Source of the DNA: Eublepharis macularius
Lineage: Eukaryota > Chordata > Lepidosauria > Squamata > Eublepharidae
Assembly: GCF_028583425.1 (NCBI RefSeq)
Contig: NC_072796.1
Coordinates: 141,369,464 to 141,433,463, forward strand
Direction of reading: 5' to 3'
DNA length: 64,000 bases
Part shown: one piece after another, positions 12,901-23,375 of the stretch
Layout: each line of letters opens with the position of its first letter
Position numbering within the stretch: position 1 is the first letter of the stretch
The notes under the pieces: model-generated
The model's input: the letters and a program-made list of their open reading frames with translations, nothing else
Database searches by the model: none
What the model was told of the DNA's origin: nothing
Program-made: the position numbers and the translations under genes

Positions 12901-15900
12901 AGGCAGGCAATGGCAAGCCACCTCTATTAGTCTCTTGCCTTGAAAACCCCAGCAGGGGTTGCCATATGTCAGCTATGACTCGATGGCCCCTACTACCACC
13001 ACCACCTAGTACAGGTCATTTCTTTCCTTGCACTTGCATGGTGGTATCAGCGATGCTGTGTAAAACAGATGATTATTCAGACAGTGAGTCTGTGACTAAG
13101 GCCTGTGTAAGGACATGGGGAGATGTTGCTTTTGCCAGTCTTGCCAACAACTAAGGATGAAGTTGAGGGCCTGTGTAACTAGCATCAGAGGTTCAGCCAG
13201 GGTGCAGCACGGTCTGACAAAAAATGGGGGGGGGGGGTTTGAAAAACCCACCACAAACTCTATGATAAATATACAGGTGTAAAAACCTAATCAATCAATA
13301 CAGGATGAAACCTTTTCCAAAAGCAATTGTCTTCAATTATTCAATCATACAATGTTGCATACAGACAATAATTCATGAAACACTGTTCTATACATTATAA
13401 ACTTTGCAGAGTGTAATGACGAGTTCCCCAGTGGGGACCGGGAGGGTTGAGTCCAGATGAGAGCGTCCTTAACAAACATTCAAATGAGGACAATGCCTAA
13501 AGGTATTTCATTGGACAGTCTCTCACACGTTGTAAGCGAGCTTCCCAAGCGTGCCCGAAGGGACGACGTTGGCCAGATGTTCAAATCGCCTTTTCGTCTT
13601 CCACTTCCTCAGGGGCAAGTGCTATACAGAGAAAACATCTATGGCTCATTGATTCATACAGGCACATGCTATGAAAATTCTTTCCAAGGTTCAGCCAGGG
13701 TGCAGCACGGAACAGAGTCCTATGTATAGAGAGTAAATGGTTCAGTCCCTGCTCTTTCTGTATATGATACTCACCAAACTGATCTTGTATCGTGAACACT
13801 TGTGCCCTAATCAGTGGGTCGGTCTTTAAGGCGTCGCCAAGGCTCTGGTCATTTTGGCAGCCCTCTAATGCACTTAGCCCACTGGAAAAGTGATAGTGGC
13901 TTGGGAGCCAGATGTGCTTTTTGACACTCTACTGGTAGTTCCTCTGAGCGCCGCCGTTCCCCAGTATGACGCTTGCCCTGTGTTTCAAGTGACTGGGCAA
14001 GGCCATTGTCCAGAACGGCTTCTGGTTGGCAGGTGACTTCCACTTGAAACAGCTGCCTCCAGAGGCATGGCTGATTTGCTGAGGGACAGGGCTTATGCCA
14101 AAGATGAAAGGAGTTGTTGGTCTTTTAGCTGATGATGATTACCAGTGTGGCTCTCTGTGAACTGCGGATTAAGTAACACTGCTCTGGAACATGTATGCTG
14201 TATTACTGAAATAGCTAACAAATTACTTTGGTCATCAGTGTAAAATAGTAAAGAGTCCAGTAGCACCTTTAAGAGTCCAGTAGCATCTTCGTCAGATGCA
14301 TCTGACGAAGAGAGCTGTGGTTCTCGAAAGCTGATGCTACAATAAAGTTGGTTAGTCTTAAAGGTGCTACTGGACTCTTTACTATTTTGCAACTACGGAC
14401 TAACACGGCTAACTCCTTGGGTTCTTGGTCATCAAGCTTCTCAGCTGAGTCTGAACGGGGAAATCCTGCTGTATTTATTTCTCACAGAGAATGGGTCGTG
14501 CATTTGGGGTGTGGGTGCAGCCCAGTGCGGAAAGTAATCCAGGCTCCCCCTCGATCCGAACTGTCGTCTGTTCTCACTGTGACTTGGGAGCCGGCCTCAG
14601 AGGTTGCTTAGGAATTGGGTCCGAGGAGGGCTGCGTCAGCGGAGGGCAGGCGCTTTTGTGTTTTGGGCAGATGCTTAATGTTCTGACCTCCCGGCTCCCC
14701 CCGCAGGTCCCCGGGAGTGCTTTGTGTGTGGAGACGTTGCCACTCAAGAATGCTCAGCGTGCTTTAAAGACAAGATGTTTGCGGACACGGGTCTGAAGCA
14801 GTATTGTGATTCTTGCTGCAGACAGGTACCCGATGCTTCGATTCTCATCTACTTGTCTTGAGACTTCTGGATACCCAGGCAGGGTTCCTTTCCTGGAGGC
14901 CGTTGGTGGAGGGCTTTGTACACCCCAAGGCCAGGGGACGTTTGGGGAAGTGAAGTTACATTTCAGACTAATACGCGTCTTGTAATTTCATCACGCTGAT
15001 GATCTGCCTCTTCATAGTTTGTAGGCAAAATTCTTTTATGGGATTTGAAATCTGTTTTTGGAGGGTGGGGGTGGGGGGAAGAGTGAGAAATGAAAGAGAG
15101 GGCATTTGAGATAGCGCAGGACCTACAAAGTACTGCATGAGATGTATTCTCATACCAACAGGATCTTCCAGGGGGATCTGCTTTCTTGAGTCAGAGCTCA
15201 CTTTGTCAGATGCTATTTGGCAAAGCGAGCTTTGACCTCTGAAAGCTTATATCCTGGGAGATTTGTTGGTCTTTAAGATGCTACTGGACTTGAACTTTGT
15301 TCTGCTGTTGCAAACTAACAAGGCTACCCTGTCTGTGAAACTATTCTTAGACTGCAGTGTTCCCTCTAAGCTGTGCAGTGTTGTGAGCTAAAAATCTACT
15401 TTGTGAGCTGAAACAACAAATTTCATTAAAGTTTTGAGCGCGCCTCCTTTTAAAAAAAAAATTCAGTCTACAAACATACAGACATTAACTATAAACTAAT
15501 TTGTATTGTTTCTCAATTAGAAGCAACAATTCAAGCAGTCATTCAAACATGGATTCTAAATATCAAACTAAATTACTCTGCAGGTAAAATTATTAATACT
15601 CCTCGTTCCCAACTATTTGATATACAAATATACATATATATCTGGGAACATATGCTAGGTTCTGCATCCCATCCTGGGCACGTGTTAACCTTCTCTATTC
15701 CAACAAGATTACAGCAGGTAGGTGGGATTTACGTAACAACTCATTGATTTACGTAGGAATCAATGAATTATTATGCATAACTCATTGATTTCTAGCCTCT
15801 CCAAAAATGAAAACCATGTAATACATTTTGATTACAATCAAAACAAATTAATAATATAAACCAGTTGTCCAAGACCATCAAGTCCCATTAGGTGAAAGGG

Positions 15901-18900
15901 CCACAAAAAACAGAGTATACTTCTGTATAAAAATGGATTATGTTCATGCTGATTGCAAAAGGGTAGCTGTGTTAGTCTGTTGCTGCAACACCCAGTGGCA
16001 CCTTAAGGACTAGCACGTTTATTTCAAGATGAGCTTTTGTGAGTCAGTGCTGACTTCAGATATGTATGGAAATCAACCTGAGAATCATTCTCACATTTTG
16101 TTTTTCCACATAATGAACCTGCACTTGAAAGACTCATGACAGAATGAGGCTGGGCCCCATCACTCAGCTGTGCTCTGTTCCCCAGCTAGAGAGCTGGCGG
16201 CAACTGGTTGCGCTCTGGCTCTGCTCTCCGGCTCTACTCTGAGGGCTAAGCCAGCCACAGCTGAAAAGGAAGGATAGAAGCGGGACAAGGCTCCATCCCT
16301 GCTCCATCCCTATTAGACCCACCTGCTGGCGCCGACTGAGTGGGAGGGTGGAGCCACCTGAGAGTTAATACCTGTGAGCTACAGCTGAGAATCTGTGAGT
16401 GGAGGAGTCAGAATCTGTGAGCAATTGCTCACGTGCTCACATTAGCGGGAACATTGGTTATGAGGCATCTGCAGGGTCCAGCAGAATGTTTCTATGTACA
16501 AAATTTCTACCCAAATGTGAATTTCTTGCCTTCCCCCTTCCATTGCAGCCCTCCGTCCTCCCTCCCTCCACCCCCGCTGCTTCCTGGGGATAGGAGGCTC
16601 CTGGAGCAGCACTTCTGGGTGCCTTTTGGGCTGCAGGTGGAGGGAGAACGCAAAAAATTCGTGTTCTGTAGGCAGAAATCCTTTCACCTACAGAAACACT
16701 CAGTTGGATCCAAGCCATGATGCGCCAGCCCTCAGATTTCTGGATTTCCTAGCTTACTATGTACATATTATGTCCATTTTTAAAAGATTCTGTAATCTTT
16801 TAACTTACAGTGTAAATTAGACATATTTGCATACCTTTGCTTAATATTCTGTTAGTTATTTCATATTTGGAATGTTTTGGCAAGCTAGAGGGGGACCGAG
16901 AGGAATGGAGGCAGAAGTGGGAGCTGTAGTGGTTTCAGCACTGTTCCCAGCCTCCATGAGGACTAGGAACTTGTTGAGAAGAGGCAAAGCTTCTCAGGAT
17001 GACATTCTTTGCACTGAAGAGTCGATTCTGAGCATATGTGGTAAATATGTGCACAGAGCCAGAACCGAACGCACATATTCCCGGTTGCAATAGTGTGGGT
17101 TTGGGCCTGAAAGCTAAAGGGATCTGGGCTGCAGCTTCATAGCCATGATCTCTTGACTCACTCTGTGGGATTAAAGGAGATTCTCAGGCAGTTTCCTTCT
17201 GACTCTCTCTCCCCTGTGTACGTTTTCAGGCTCATTCTCATTATCAGCGCAAAATGCATCAGCCCACCAAGTTGCGCGTTCCCGAGGCGTTCTGCAGGGG
17301 CAGCTCTCTCGGCAGCCGGCAAGTGCCCCGGGAGAAACTGGAGCTCTTTGCCGTCCTCTGCATTGAAACCAGCCACTATGTCTCTTTTGTGAAATACGGG
17401 CCAGAGAGAGAGAACTGGATGTTTTTTGACAGCATGGCAGACAGGCATGGTAAGTTTGTAAAGGGTAAGTGCGTATATCCCCCAGTGCTGTGGTCTCTTC
17501 CATAAACAAATCTGGAGCATCACAAAAAGGACTTGGATCTTTGAAAAGAATAGAAGCCCGTTTAGGGAGGCCAACGGCCTGTAGCGTTAAAATTAAATCA
17601 CAGTTGCAAAAAGACATGAACCTGGAGGGCACTAGGTGAGGTTGGCCTCCCTCTCTTTTGGCCATTGGATAAACGCAACGCGAACCTCTTTTGCTGGCAG
17701 TTCCCTGTCTCACAAAATGGCAAAGCCCTTGTCAACTAAGTCTGCTTTGGAACCATTTTCCAGGCTGGGTCTTCTCTCAAAGCAGATTAGCTTTTCTCTG
17801 ACTAATTGGTGGCCTTCAGAGATGGCTAGAGACAGATTTTTTTCCCAGCTCCACTTCTTGGCACTTCCGCATGCTTGACTGCCCCCTGCTTGTGTTCTGC
17901 CAGCACAGCCCGGATTCAAGCGGAACAGATTTTGTAGCTGAGCGCAGGGCATGGAAGCAGGCTTGCTCCGTAAATGTGTCCAGTTGGTGTGTTTCATTCT
18001 CAGCTGTGGTATTTGAGCCTTGTAGAATTGGGATGGGATCTACTTCGTGATGGGCAGAAAGGTGCGGGGGGGGGGAGGCTGTGAGGGAGGACCGTACAGC
18101 CCCCTGCGCGCTGCCTTTGGAGCCTCTCCCTCTCTGGCGTGCCACTCTTCTTGCAGATGTCTCTGATGTAAGAAGCAGCTACTCGGGATGGGCAAGAAGT
18201 GGGGCTGGCCTGGCCTGCAACTCTTGGGTTGCAAGATCCCAGGCAAGAAGCAGAGGGACCTTAGTCCAAGTCAGGTGGTAGGCCCTGGGTAGGTCCTGGG
18301 AGCAGTTGCAGAAGATGACCCTTTTTGCTTGCCACCAGGAAAGGGGTAACTCCCGGTGGACATCAGGGCATCTTGTGACCTCCAAGTTTCTGGCTCCTCA
18401 GGCCTCTCTCCTCCTTTTTTTAAAAAAAAATTTATTAGGTGAGAATGTTAATACATATAACTTACAAATAACATCTCAATATCATTTTCCCCCACCCTTT
18501 CCCTCCCCCCCTTTTTCAGGACTTCCAACAGCTTTCCAACCCTATATCTTAATCTATTCCTAATCTATCCCCTTTTTCTGTAACTCATTATATCATGTTT
18601 ACATTCTCCTTTGTTAAACTAAGCCCTATCTGTTAACTTCAGATCTATTATTATTAACTTAAAATCTATTATCTGTTACTATCTGTTGACTTCGAATATA
18701 TTTAAATTTAAACTAACAATTAAATCAAATATCTGCTTTATTAATTTTACCAATATCTATTAACTCCAAACCCTCTTAAATGTAGGCTAACAATTAGCTA
18801 ATACTTCACTTCATATGGTAAAGATTCTGTCTCTTCCAATAAAAAATAAACCATTCTAATACTTTTCAAATTGTCCTCCTTGTTGGCTCAGGTGACGAGA

Positions 18901-19076
18901 GTGGCTTCAACATTCCCACTGTGACGCTGTGTCCGGAGGTCGCCAAGTACTTGGAGATGCCGGTGGCTGCCTTGGCCATGGAACAGCCTCGGGACATGGA
19001 AGGAGTAGCCAAGCGCCTCTTCTGTGATGCCTACATGTACATGTATCAAAGCAAGAAAATGGCGCTTTATAAGTGA
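697..19076 (+). CDS. CYLD-like: CYLD-like deubiquitinase (3' 14 exons, 5' end outside window)
   Basis: Exons: 697-978, 1758-1865, 3349-3424, 4732-4940, 5763-5913, 6294-6429, 6851-6961, 7447-7538, 9659-9725, 10539-10671, 12556-12664, 14707-14825, 17230-17449, 18892-19076. All junctions are GT..AG, phases agree and the sum is 1998 nt (665 residues plus TGA). Seen: end of a first CAP-Gly (residues about 1-35), a divergent second CAP-Gly region, a third CAP-Gly with GTIRWIG and GVRYFTC (about 135-205), then a USP domain from GIQGHCNSCYMDAALF (305-320) to the C-terminal MALYK. The catalytic Cys is visible residue 313, the catalytic His lies in ETSHYVSFVKYG, and an inserted B-box has three CxxC pairs. 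Known for the family: CYLD cleaves K63- and Met1-linked ubiquitin to restrain NF-kB and JNK signalling in the cytosol and on microtubules. Inference: a paralogue of CYLD, because the catalytic domain is far more divergent than amniote CYLD orthologues and the linker before CAP-Gly 3 is much shorter. Predicted active. Confidence 0.9.
1130..1545 (+). mobile_element. tRNA-derived SINE split by a hAT MITE
   Basis: 1130-1152 reads gtccgtagctcagtggttag, a tRNA-like head with an A box. It resumes at 1452 after a MITE with tagagcatgt..gaaggt and a reptilian SINE body. Another, less complete copy of this family is at 50385-50560. Confidence 0.55.
1153..1451. mobile_element. hAT-type MITE, copy 1
   Basis: Inverted termini CAGGGCTTTTTTT / AAAAAAAGCCCTG enclose a long internal palindrome around GGGCGGGGCCACC. 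It is flanked by 8-bp direct repeats gttagagc and ggtagagc (7 of 8 match), as expected for hAT. No transposase. Confidence 0.8.
1758..1865 (+). CDS. CYLD-like: CYLD-like exon: divergent second CAP-Gly region
   Basis: Acceptor ttttccccccag, phase 0. It encodes WIREKFRVLQKI and then VEEWNPTWKL. The donor is weak (CTG|gttaga), so the 3' edge is the least certain in the gene. I see no recognisable CAP-Gly glycine motif here, although this is where CYLD's second CAP-Gly should be. Confidence 0.6.
1885..2440 (+). mobile_element. L2-like LINE 3' remnant
   Basis: Reads cagaatgctgcagcctgatt, ctccattggtt and cccttaatggccctgaaccc, the nucleotide signature of the C-terminal region of L2-type reverse transcriptase ORFs. 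Frames are broken. Confidence 0.55.
2459..2877. mobile_element. truncated copy of the TGTCAGG-ended DNA element
   Basis: Shares tgtcagaactgtggcta and the right terminus gcattctgaacctgaca with the element at 25789-26356. The left terminus is missing. Confidence 0.55.
3111..3170 (+). CDS. possible alternative terminal exon of the CYLD-like gene
   Basis: A strong acceptor (T-rich tract then catacag) opens a phase-0 frame, compatible with the preceding exon. It reads AGRPGEVVRAESVPIKYLF and then TAG. No usable GT donor follows before the stop. It looks coding but cannot be a normal internal exon. It may be an alternative last exon giving a truncated protein, a decayed exon, or chance. Confidence 0.25.
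   Translation, partial: AGRPGEVVRAESVPIKYLF
3349..3424 (+). CDS. CYLD-like: CYLD-like exon: acidic linker
   Basis: Acceptor ctttgtag, donor TCAG|gtgaat, phase 0 to 1. It encodes an acidic linker (EEEGATDHFREIPMDSVVKE). This stretch sits where mammalian CYLD has its long Ser/Pro-rich NEMO- and TRAF2-binding region, but is much shorter. Confidence 0.65.
4732..4940 (+). CDS. CYLD-like: CYLD-like exon: first half of CAP-Gly 3
   Basis: Acceptor gttgctttcag, donor CTG|gtacgt, phase 1 to 0. It encodes a linker and then DLGKGDSVTGTIRWIG followed by MAGIEL. The GTIRWIG and AGIEL phrases align with CYLD's third CAP-Gly (GVIRWIG, AGLEL). Confidence 0.9.
5763..5913 (+). CDS. CYLD-like: CYLD-like exon: second half of CAP-Gly 3
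   Basis: Acceptor tttcttcacag, donor CTCA|gtaagt. It encodes SDGEWQGVRYFTCPPKRALF, close to CYLD's DGTFRGTRYFTCALKKALF, then a linker into the catalytic domain. Confidence 0.92.
6294..6429 (+). CDS. CYLD-like: CYLD-like exon: USP Cys box
   Basis: Acceptor ctcttccag, donor TTCAG|gtagga. It encodes MKGIQGHCNSCYMDAALF, the USP Cys box. The nucleophile Cys codon is TGC at 6404-6406. CYLD has a Tyr where this protein has the preceding Cys of GHCNSC. Confidence 0.95.
6851..6961 (+). CDS. CYLD-like: CYLD-like exon: USP fingers/thumb segment
   Basis: Acceptor ctgtccctccag, donor AGACA|gtgagt. It encodes LFSCTSVLDSMLFKPSLPP and then IVNPLR, matching CYLD's SSVLDTVLLRP and EIVNPLR. Confidence 0.92.
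7447..7538 (+). CDS. CYLD-like: CYLD-like exon: USP domain
   Basis: Acceptor tttcctcctgag, donor AAAG|gtaaac. It encodes NGFVAASSVMNLRHHL and then SSFATSEK, aligning with CYLD's YGYVCATKIMKLRKIL and SGFTSEEK. Confidence 0.9.
7693..7865. mobile_element. fold-back element (divergent copy)
   Basis: Arms tgagtccagtggcacctta and taagatgccgctagactcaa are inverted around agcttttgaaagtcagagc. Same family as 49788-49998. Confidence 0.55.
7936..8570 (-). mobile_element. CR1 LINE 3' end
   Basis: Begins with the CR1 3' microsatellite (agaatcatagaatcatag on +). Minus frame 8344-8012 is open and reads [31 protein letters not shown] and [19 protein letters not shown], the CR1 reverse-transcriptase C-terminus. 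5' truncated. Confidence 0.88.
8920..8998 (+). mobile_element. half copy of the fold-back element
   Basis: gttggttagtcttaaaggtg then ctactggactctttactg and cagactaacacggctaactc. Confidence 0.6.
9659..9725 (+). CDS. CYLD-like: CYLD-like exon: USP domain
   Basis: Acceptor ggccctttcag, donor CTACA|gtaagt. It encodes DPEEFLNLIMHRILGIEPLL, nearly identical in pattern to CYLD's [20 protein letters not shown]. Confidence 0.95.
10539..10671 (+). CDS. CYLD-like: CYLD-like exon: USP domain
   Basis: Acceptor gctgcttttag, donor GGAA|gtgagt. It encodes ECYCYQIFMDKQEDLVVP and QQLVEHSFLSSDLKLVE, aligning with CYLD's DCYFYQIFMEKNEKVGVP and QQLLEWSFINSNLKFAE. Confidence 0.94.
11735..12110 (-). mobile_element. 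L2-like LINE 3' end
   Basis: On the minus strand it reads an L2-type C-terminal motif (ggccttctcaagcgtggcac, ctggaactctctccccagg) and ends in an A-rich tail region. Confidence 0.55.
12556..12664 (+). CDS. CYLD-like: CYLD-like exon: USP domain
   Basis: Acceptor gtctccctag, donor GATA|gtaagt. It encodes PSCFILQMPRFGKEYKMF and IIPSLELDITDLL, matching CYLD's PSCLIIQMPRFGKDFKLF and IFPSLELNITDLL. Confidence 0.95.
12792..13006 (+). mobile_element. 5S rRNA-derived SINE
   Basis: Contains cagaagctaagtagggtcag, then ttggttagtaattggatggg and agacc, the middle and 3' half of 5S rRNA including internal promoter regions, followed by a shared SINE tail (aggcaatggcaagccacctc). Further copies at 29386-29523 (minus) and 47186-47398. 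Confidence 0.82.
14246..14425. mobile_element. fold-back element
   Basis: Outer arms agagtccagtagcaccttta / taaaggtgctactggactct around the palindrome cagatgcatctg. Confidence 0.7.
14707..14825 (+). CDS. CYLD-like: CYLD-like exon: inserted B-box zinc module
   Basis: Acceptor ccccccgcag, donor ACAG|gtaccc. It encodes PRECFVCGDVATQECSACF and then YCDSCCRQ: three CxxC pairs in the positions of CYLD's B-box inside the USP domain. His ligands follow in the next exon (HSHYQRKMH). Confidence 0.93.
15140..15330. mobile_element. fold-back element (divergent)
   Basis: Holds ccaacaggatcttccagggg, cagagctcactttgtcagat and gatgctactggacttgaac in inverted arrangement. Confidence 0.5.
15355..16456. mobile_element. 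1.1-kb DNA-transposon-like element
   Basis: Left terminus cagtgttccctctaagctg and right terminus (reverse complement) caatgttcccgctaatg form inverted repeats, with tgagcaattgctcac inside the right end. The AT-rich centre holds no transposase. A fold-back fragment lies at 15955-16065. Confidence 0.5.
17230..17449 (+). CDS. CYLD-like: CYLD-like exon: USP His box
   Basis: Acceptor gtacgttttcag, donor CATG|gtaagt. It encodes LELFAVLCIETSHYVSFV and WMFFDSMADRH. The catalytic His codon is CAC at 17374-17376. The acidic triad position falls in FFDSMAD, as in CYLD. Confidence 0.95.
18407..18885 (-). mobile_element. AT-rich LINE-like 3' sequence
   Basis: T-run then A-run start (ctccttttttt) and long AT-rich body, resembling the L1-type tail at 58776 in composition and orientation. 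No ORF. It ends just before the last CYLD-like exon. Confidence 0.35.
18892..19076 (+). CDS. CYLD-like: CYLD-like last coding exon with stop
   Basis: Acceptor tgttggctcag. It encodes SGFNIPTVTLCPEVAKYL, then RLFCDAYMYMYQS and MALYK followed by TGA (19074-19076). The C-terminus matches CYLD's RRLLCDAYMCMYQS and MSLYK, so the protein ends at the normal family terminus. Confidence 0.95.
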
Positions 19077-20274
19077 CCGATGGACTGCCCTCTGTTGCCA
19101 GCAGTCCTGCCTGGATGGAGTGGAGGCAAAGCGACTCCGGGGCTTGTCTGTCACAGTTCTCTTCCAAAGCTTCTCTCATGCTGTTGTAGAATTACCTCTG
19201 AGGTTGGCACTCTGTAGGACTCTTTTGCTTCAGGCAGCTGGTGATCTGAGCCATCTGGAGTCCCGGACGTGTCTGCAGCACGGCAAAAATGTCTGCACCT
19301 TGCTCCACGCAGCGAATCGCTCCCTGGTGTCCTTTGACACAGCCGAGCCCGAGTCTTTCTTTCAGCTTCATCTCAGGGAAACAGGAGTTTAGAGGCGGCC
19401 TCGGGTTCTAGCCACCAACCCACCATTTCTCACTTTTTTCCGGGTTCTGTGAATCCAAAGGCAAGAGGGAAACGTCTCGTGCAGGGACCTTTTCCTGCTA
19501 TAAACGCTGGGGTTTTGACCTGGAATGTCAAAGAACCAACAATTGCTACTGCCCTGCCCTGTGCACTTTTTGCTTTTTCGGTTTCTCTCTGTCTTTGTGA
19601 CAGTCCTATACACATTATTAGCACTTTTTAAAATTACCCCCGTTTTCAACGGTGATTGTAGCTTTGGAGGGACACTTCTTGAATACGGTATGCACTTTGA
19701 ACAAATGTTGTTACTACCACAGTTGCTGGTGCAGTGAACCGGCAAATTGCCCAGGTCTGTGAGCAGGGAGGGGCTCTCCATTTTTGCCTCTGACTGTTAT
19801 TTATTTTTCCTCTTGAAACCCTGGCTGGGTTCATGAAGCATTCCGGCAGCCTCTATCGGATCAGCTGAGCAACTTCTGCTGTGCATCTTCCATGTCGGAT
19901 ACTGCTCTCCATTCCTGGCACGTTGTAAGGAAATGTGGCAACTGCAGCTAGGGTCAAGCAAGGCATTTTGAGTCACAGGCGCCTTAAAGGAGCCGCATCT
20001 GTGGGAGGGGGTCGGCCTGCCCCATGTGCTCCAAGTTCTGCAGTTCCCCTTTTGACTCCTCACCCTGATGCCAACGGACCTCTGGTGGTTGGATTTCTTG
20101 CAGAGGTTCCTAGAAATGGTTTCTCTACCCCCTCCCCCCAATTCTATGCAACTAATTTCATTCATTTTGCACCGATCTCTTTATCAGCTGGACCCCTTTT
20201 TTTAGTTCCCCTTTCTCCTTAATTTCTTTGATGCTCTGGGGACTTGGTCCCCCCCCCCTGTGGTATTAAAGACT

Positions 20275-20298
20275 TAAGGTTCTTCCAAGAGTATTAAA
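20275..20298 (+). promoter_or_regulatory. candidate poly(A) signals of the CYLD-like mRNA
   Basis: Two ATTAAA hexamers, 20275-20280 and 20293-20298, lie about 1.2 kb past the CYLD-like stop, with T-rich sequence close by. They would give a 3' UTR of about 1.2 kb. No RNA evidence is available here. Confidence 0.3.
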
Positions 20299-23156
20299 AT
20301 ACTCTTTTTCATCACAGGCGGGAGAAGCTTCTATCTGTGTAGATTTTACGAAGCACCTTTAGATAATGGAAGATATCCTGGTTCAGAAAATACTGTAAAG
20401 AGTGGAGAGAGAGAGGTACTTTAGGGAGGGAGGGGGACTCATGTTTGTGCCAGCTGGAGCCGATTTTTCTGTGTTTTCTAAGCTGCCTTGGAAACTATGC
20501 CCTGTCTCTATGGACGTTTCCTGCTTTGTGCTCTGTGAACAAACTGCAGGGAATTTTGATGTTTGTCCGAAGATGCTTCTCTTTGGGGAGCAAAGCATGC
20601 CTGAGACTCGCAGAAATTTTGCAGGTTTCTCTACTGCTCACCTTGGGTTGTCTATTTGACTCCCCCCCCCCCGCCCTCCTCGAGAAATAACGGTGGCCAC
20701 TAATACACATGGTTTCCTCTGGCGGTAGATGGGAGTTTCTCTTGCGAAGGTCCCAAGCAGTCCAGGTACGGGGTTTGTGCTTGCTTGGACTGTTTTTGGC
20801 AGATCTGATGCAACATTCTTTGCCATTCATGCCATCTCTGATGATTGGTAAGTGGTTCTCTCCCATGTGCCCTCCCCCCCAAGATTATTTAAATGCTTGT
20901 TTTTTTTCCCCCTTTAGCTGTTTCTGTAATGTTTGCCTTAAGCAATCTCAGGGGAAGGGAGGAATATTTTTGTACGCTGTATCAGTTTCCATTTCAAAAA
21001 TATGTCTTCCAATAGAGATTTTTCTATGACTAGTGTTTGACTCCATTTCCTAAGACTGTTGCAGCAGCGACCGAAGAGAAAAGGCCAGGAGGGCGTGGTT
21101 GGGCTTGTCTGTGGGGTAGCTGAGTTTCGGGCCGCGACGTTCAGTTGAAGAACTTGGGCCAGCTGCCCTTTTGATTTAACCTACCTCATGAGGCTGGGGA
21201 GGTGGGAGCAATGGAGGGATACCATCCATATATGCCAGACTGGGTTACTTGACAGAGGAGTGAATGACACTTAGCCGCCCAGTCTGTCCATCTCTGGAGG
21301 ATGCTAAAAGGAGTGAGCAGGGGAATGGGTGGTAAAAACAGAGGTGGTTGGATAACATTCCTACTTTCCTTCATTTTACAAGGTGATGAACCGAAGATGG
21401 AAACAGTTCAGCTGCAGCCTTCAGGGCGTGCTGTGTCCCATCCAAGGACAGGTCACACAGCGGCAGAGGGAAAGTTTGGCTCCAGAACTGCAGCCAGGGC
21501 TAGCGATGGAGTCGTTTGCCCCGAGAAAACAAAGCCACATGCTAGAGGAGAAATATCTTACCAGAAACTCAGGCAGACACCTTTATATATAAATACTGGC
21601 TAAATAGATTTATTGTCATACAAAGGATACATTGGAGGAGGGGGGGTCCCCCCTCCTCAGAGTTGCGGTGCTGCAAGGGACACGGTCTCCTTGCAGCAGA
21701 GGGGGTTCACCTGCTGCCTCCCTTGTGCTTCTTTTTGTCCCCCCTCCCTTGCATCAGCAGCTTTCTTCTCCCCTAAAGGAAGTCTTGGCTGTCAGATTCT
21801 GACCTACGGGTGGGCTTCTGTGCTCCTGGCAGCAAACCAGTCTGGGCATAACGTTTTGTCTTGCTGTGGCAGGTCAGTTCCTAGCATAACCTTTCCCCCT
21901 TTCTGCCTGTGTAATCTGCCCATCAGTCCTGAGCTCCCTCACCCTATACCCCTTGAACTGAAGAGCTTGAAGGTGCCTTGCAGTACAGGTGGGGATTGCC
22001 TGGTTGGGGAGGGGTGGTGGTCACCTTGCTTGTTCTGTCCCTCAAACCCAGTGAGAACAGAAATGAACCACACCCTGCTTTTGAGTGTAATGTGAACACG
22101 GAGGACCTGCAGTATATGATGGGCAAGTTCTTTCCTAATCCAACTAGATGGGATTCATCCATCAATGGCACCATTTGGGATTAAACCCACAGCTTTTATC
22201 AGCAGATGAGTTACCCGCGCTCCCTTGGGGGCGAAGCCCGAGTCTGTACACCACAGCAGCCCCAGCTCCACCCACAGGGTTCAGCTCCAGTGTATGTAGT
22301 TGTAGCATAATTTAATCTTAACTTTCCTGCCTTCTGTGGCCAGGCAATGCAACTTATACAATGAAAGGAAGAGTATATAACTGTGCATATATTTGCTGCC
22401 ATCGTTCTGCTCCAGGGAGCTAGAAGCAAAGAACAAGGGACGAAAGGCTTGGCTCGACAGCCTACTCCGTGCCCCCCTCCTCCTCTCAGAGGCTTGTCGT
22501 GGGCAGCAGCTGCATGTTCGGAATATGGCATCCTCTGTCAAATGCCAAACTCCGCAGTCCTGCCACCGTGTAGTGGCTGAGGGAGACTGTAACGGGCTCT
22601 TAAGGTTTCTGCAAACCAGAATCTCTTAGCGGCTCAGCTGCAGCCTCGGGGGCAAGTCAGGCTCTTCTTTCCTTTTGCTTTTCTTATGGCCACTGTGGGA
22701 GTATCTCAAATTACCGGGGGGGGGGGGGGGAGCTTTTTCAACGGACCAGGTGAAAGACTGACGATACACACAGAAGTGGTGAAAAGTAACCAGACTTCAG
22801 TTAAACACCTGAAAGACAAACCCTCAGAAGTGGCCTTATGCTGACGGAGCCCACTGGTCCCCCCCACCCTAGCTTTGTATCCCCTACCCTTCCTGCTGGT
22901 GGCGCGCCAGGGTCTTCGGCAGAGAGCTTTCAGCTGAGGATGCCATGGGTCCAACCTGGCTGCTGCCTACAAAGCAGGTGCTCTGTGACTGAATCGTGAA
23001 TGCTTCACTGCCGGAGGCTGGACAGAGTGTGGCCCACGGGGTGCATGTTCCTTGGAGAGCAACCAGCTCCCAGTCTGGGATGCCCGACATGCAGGATCCC
23101 GGGCAATCCACCTCCCCACCTTTCCCCAGTGATGTTTCTTCATGTTCCTCCTGCAG

Positions 23157-23375
23157 CTTCCAAGGCGCTGGGCTCTGATGTGACTAACGGGGAGGCCCCC
23201 CCTAAGCAAAAACCTGTGAGGAACCGTGAGCACAGTCAGAACAGCCGAAATATCTCGGGGGCGTTTTGCCCAACCTGTTTCCTTCTGCCTGCAGACTCCA
23301 ATAAGGCAATCAGACTCTGAAGACGGACCTGGCACCGGCCCAAGAGAGTGGAAGACCGTGCAGGCCCAGCTTTGA
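23157..23375 (+). CDS. possible two-exon 3' end of an unidentified gene
   Basis: First segment 23157-23215: acceptor tgttcctcctgcag and donor CCT|gtgagg, with only one frame open, giving SKALGSDVTNGEAPPKQKP. A 79-base gap ends in a strong acceptor (tttccttctgcctgcag). The second segment, 23295-23375, continues in phase as TPIRQSDSEDGPG..WKTVQAQL and stops at TGA. Tandem AATAAA follows at 23513. The peptide is hydrophilic and I do not recognise it. I found no convincing upstream exons, so this may be a small gene, an alternative 3' end of the CYLD-like transcript, or chance. Confidence 0.28.

Noticed and set aside
21978..22184. Open frame with an acceptor-like start near 22050
   Set aside because: No partner exon, no family motif, and no donor or poly(A) context; likely chance.
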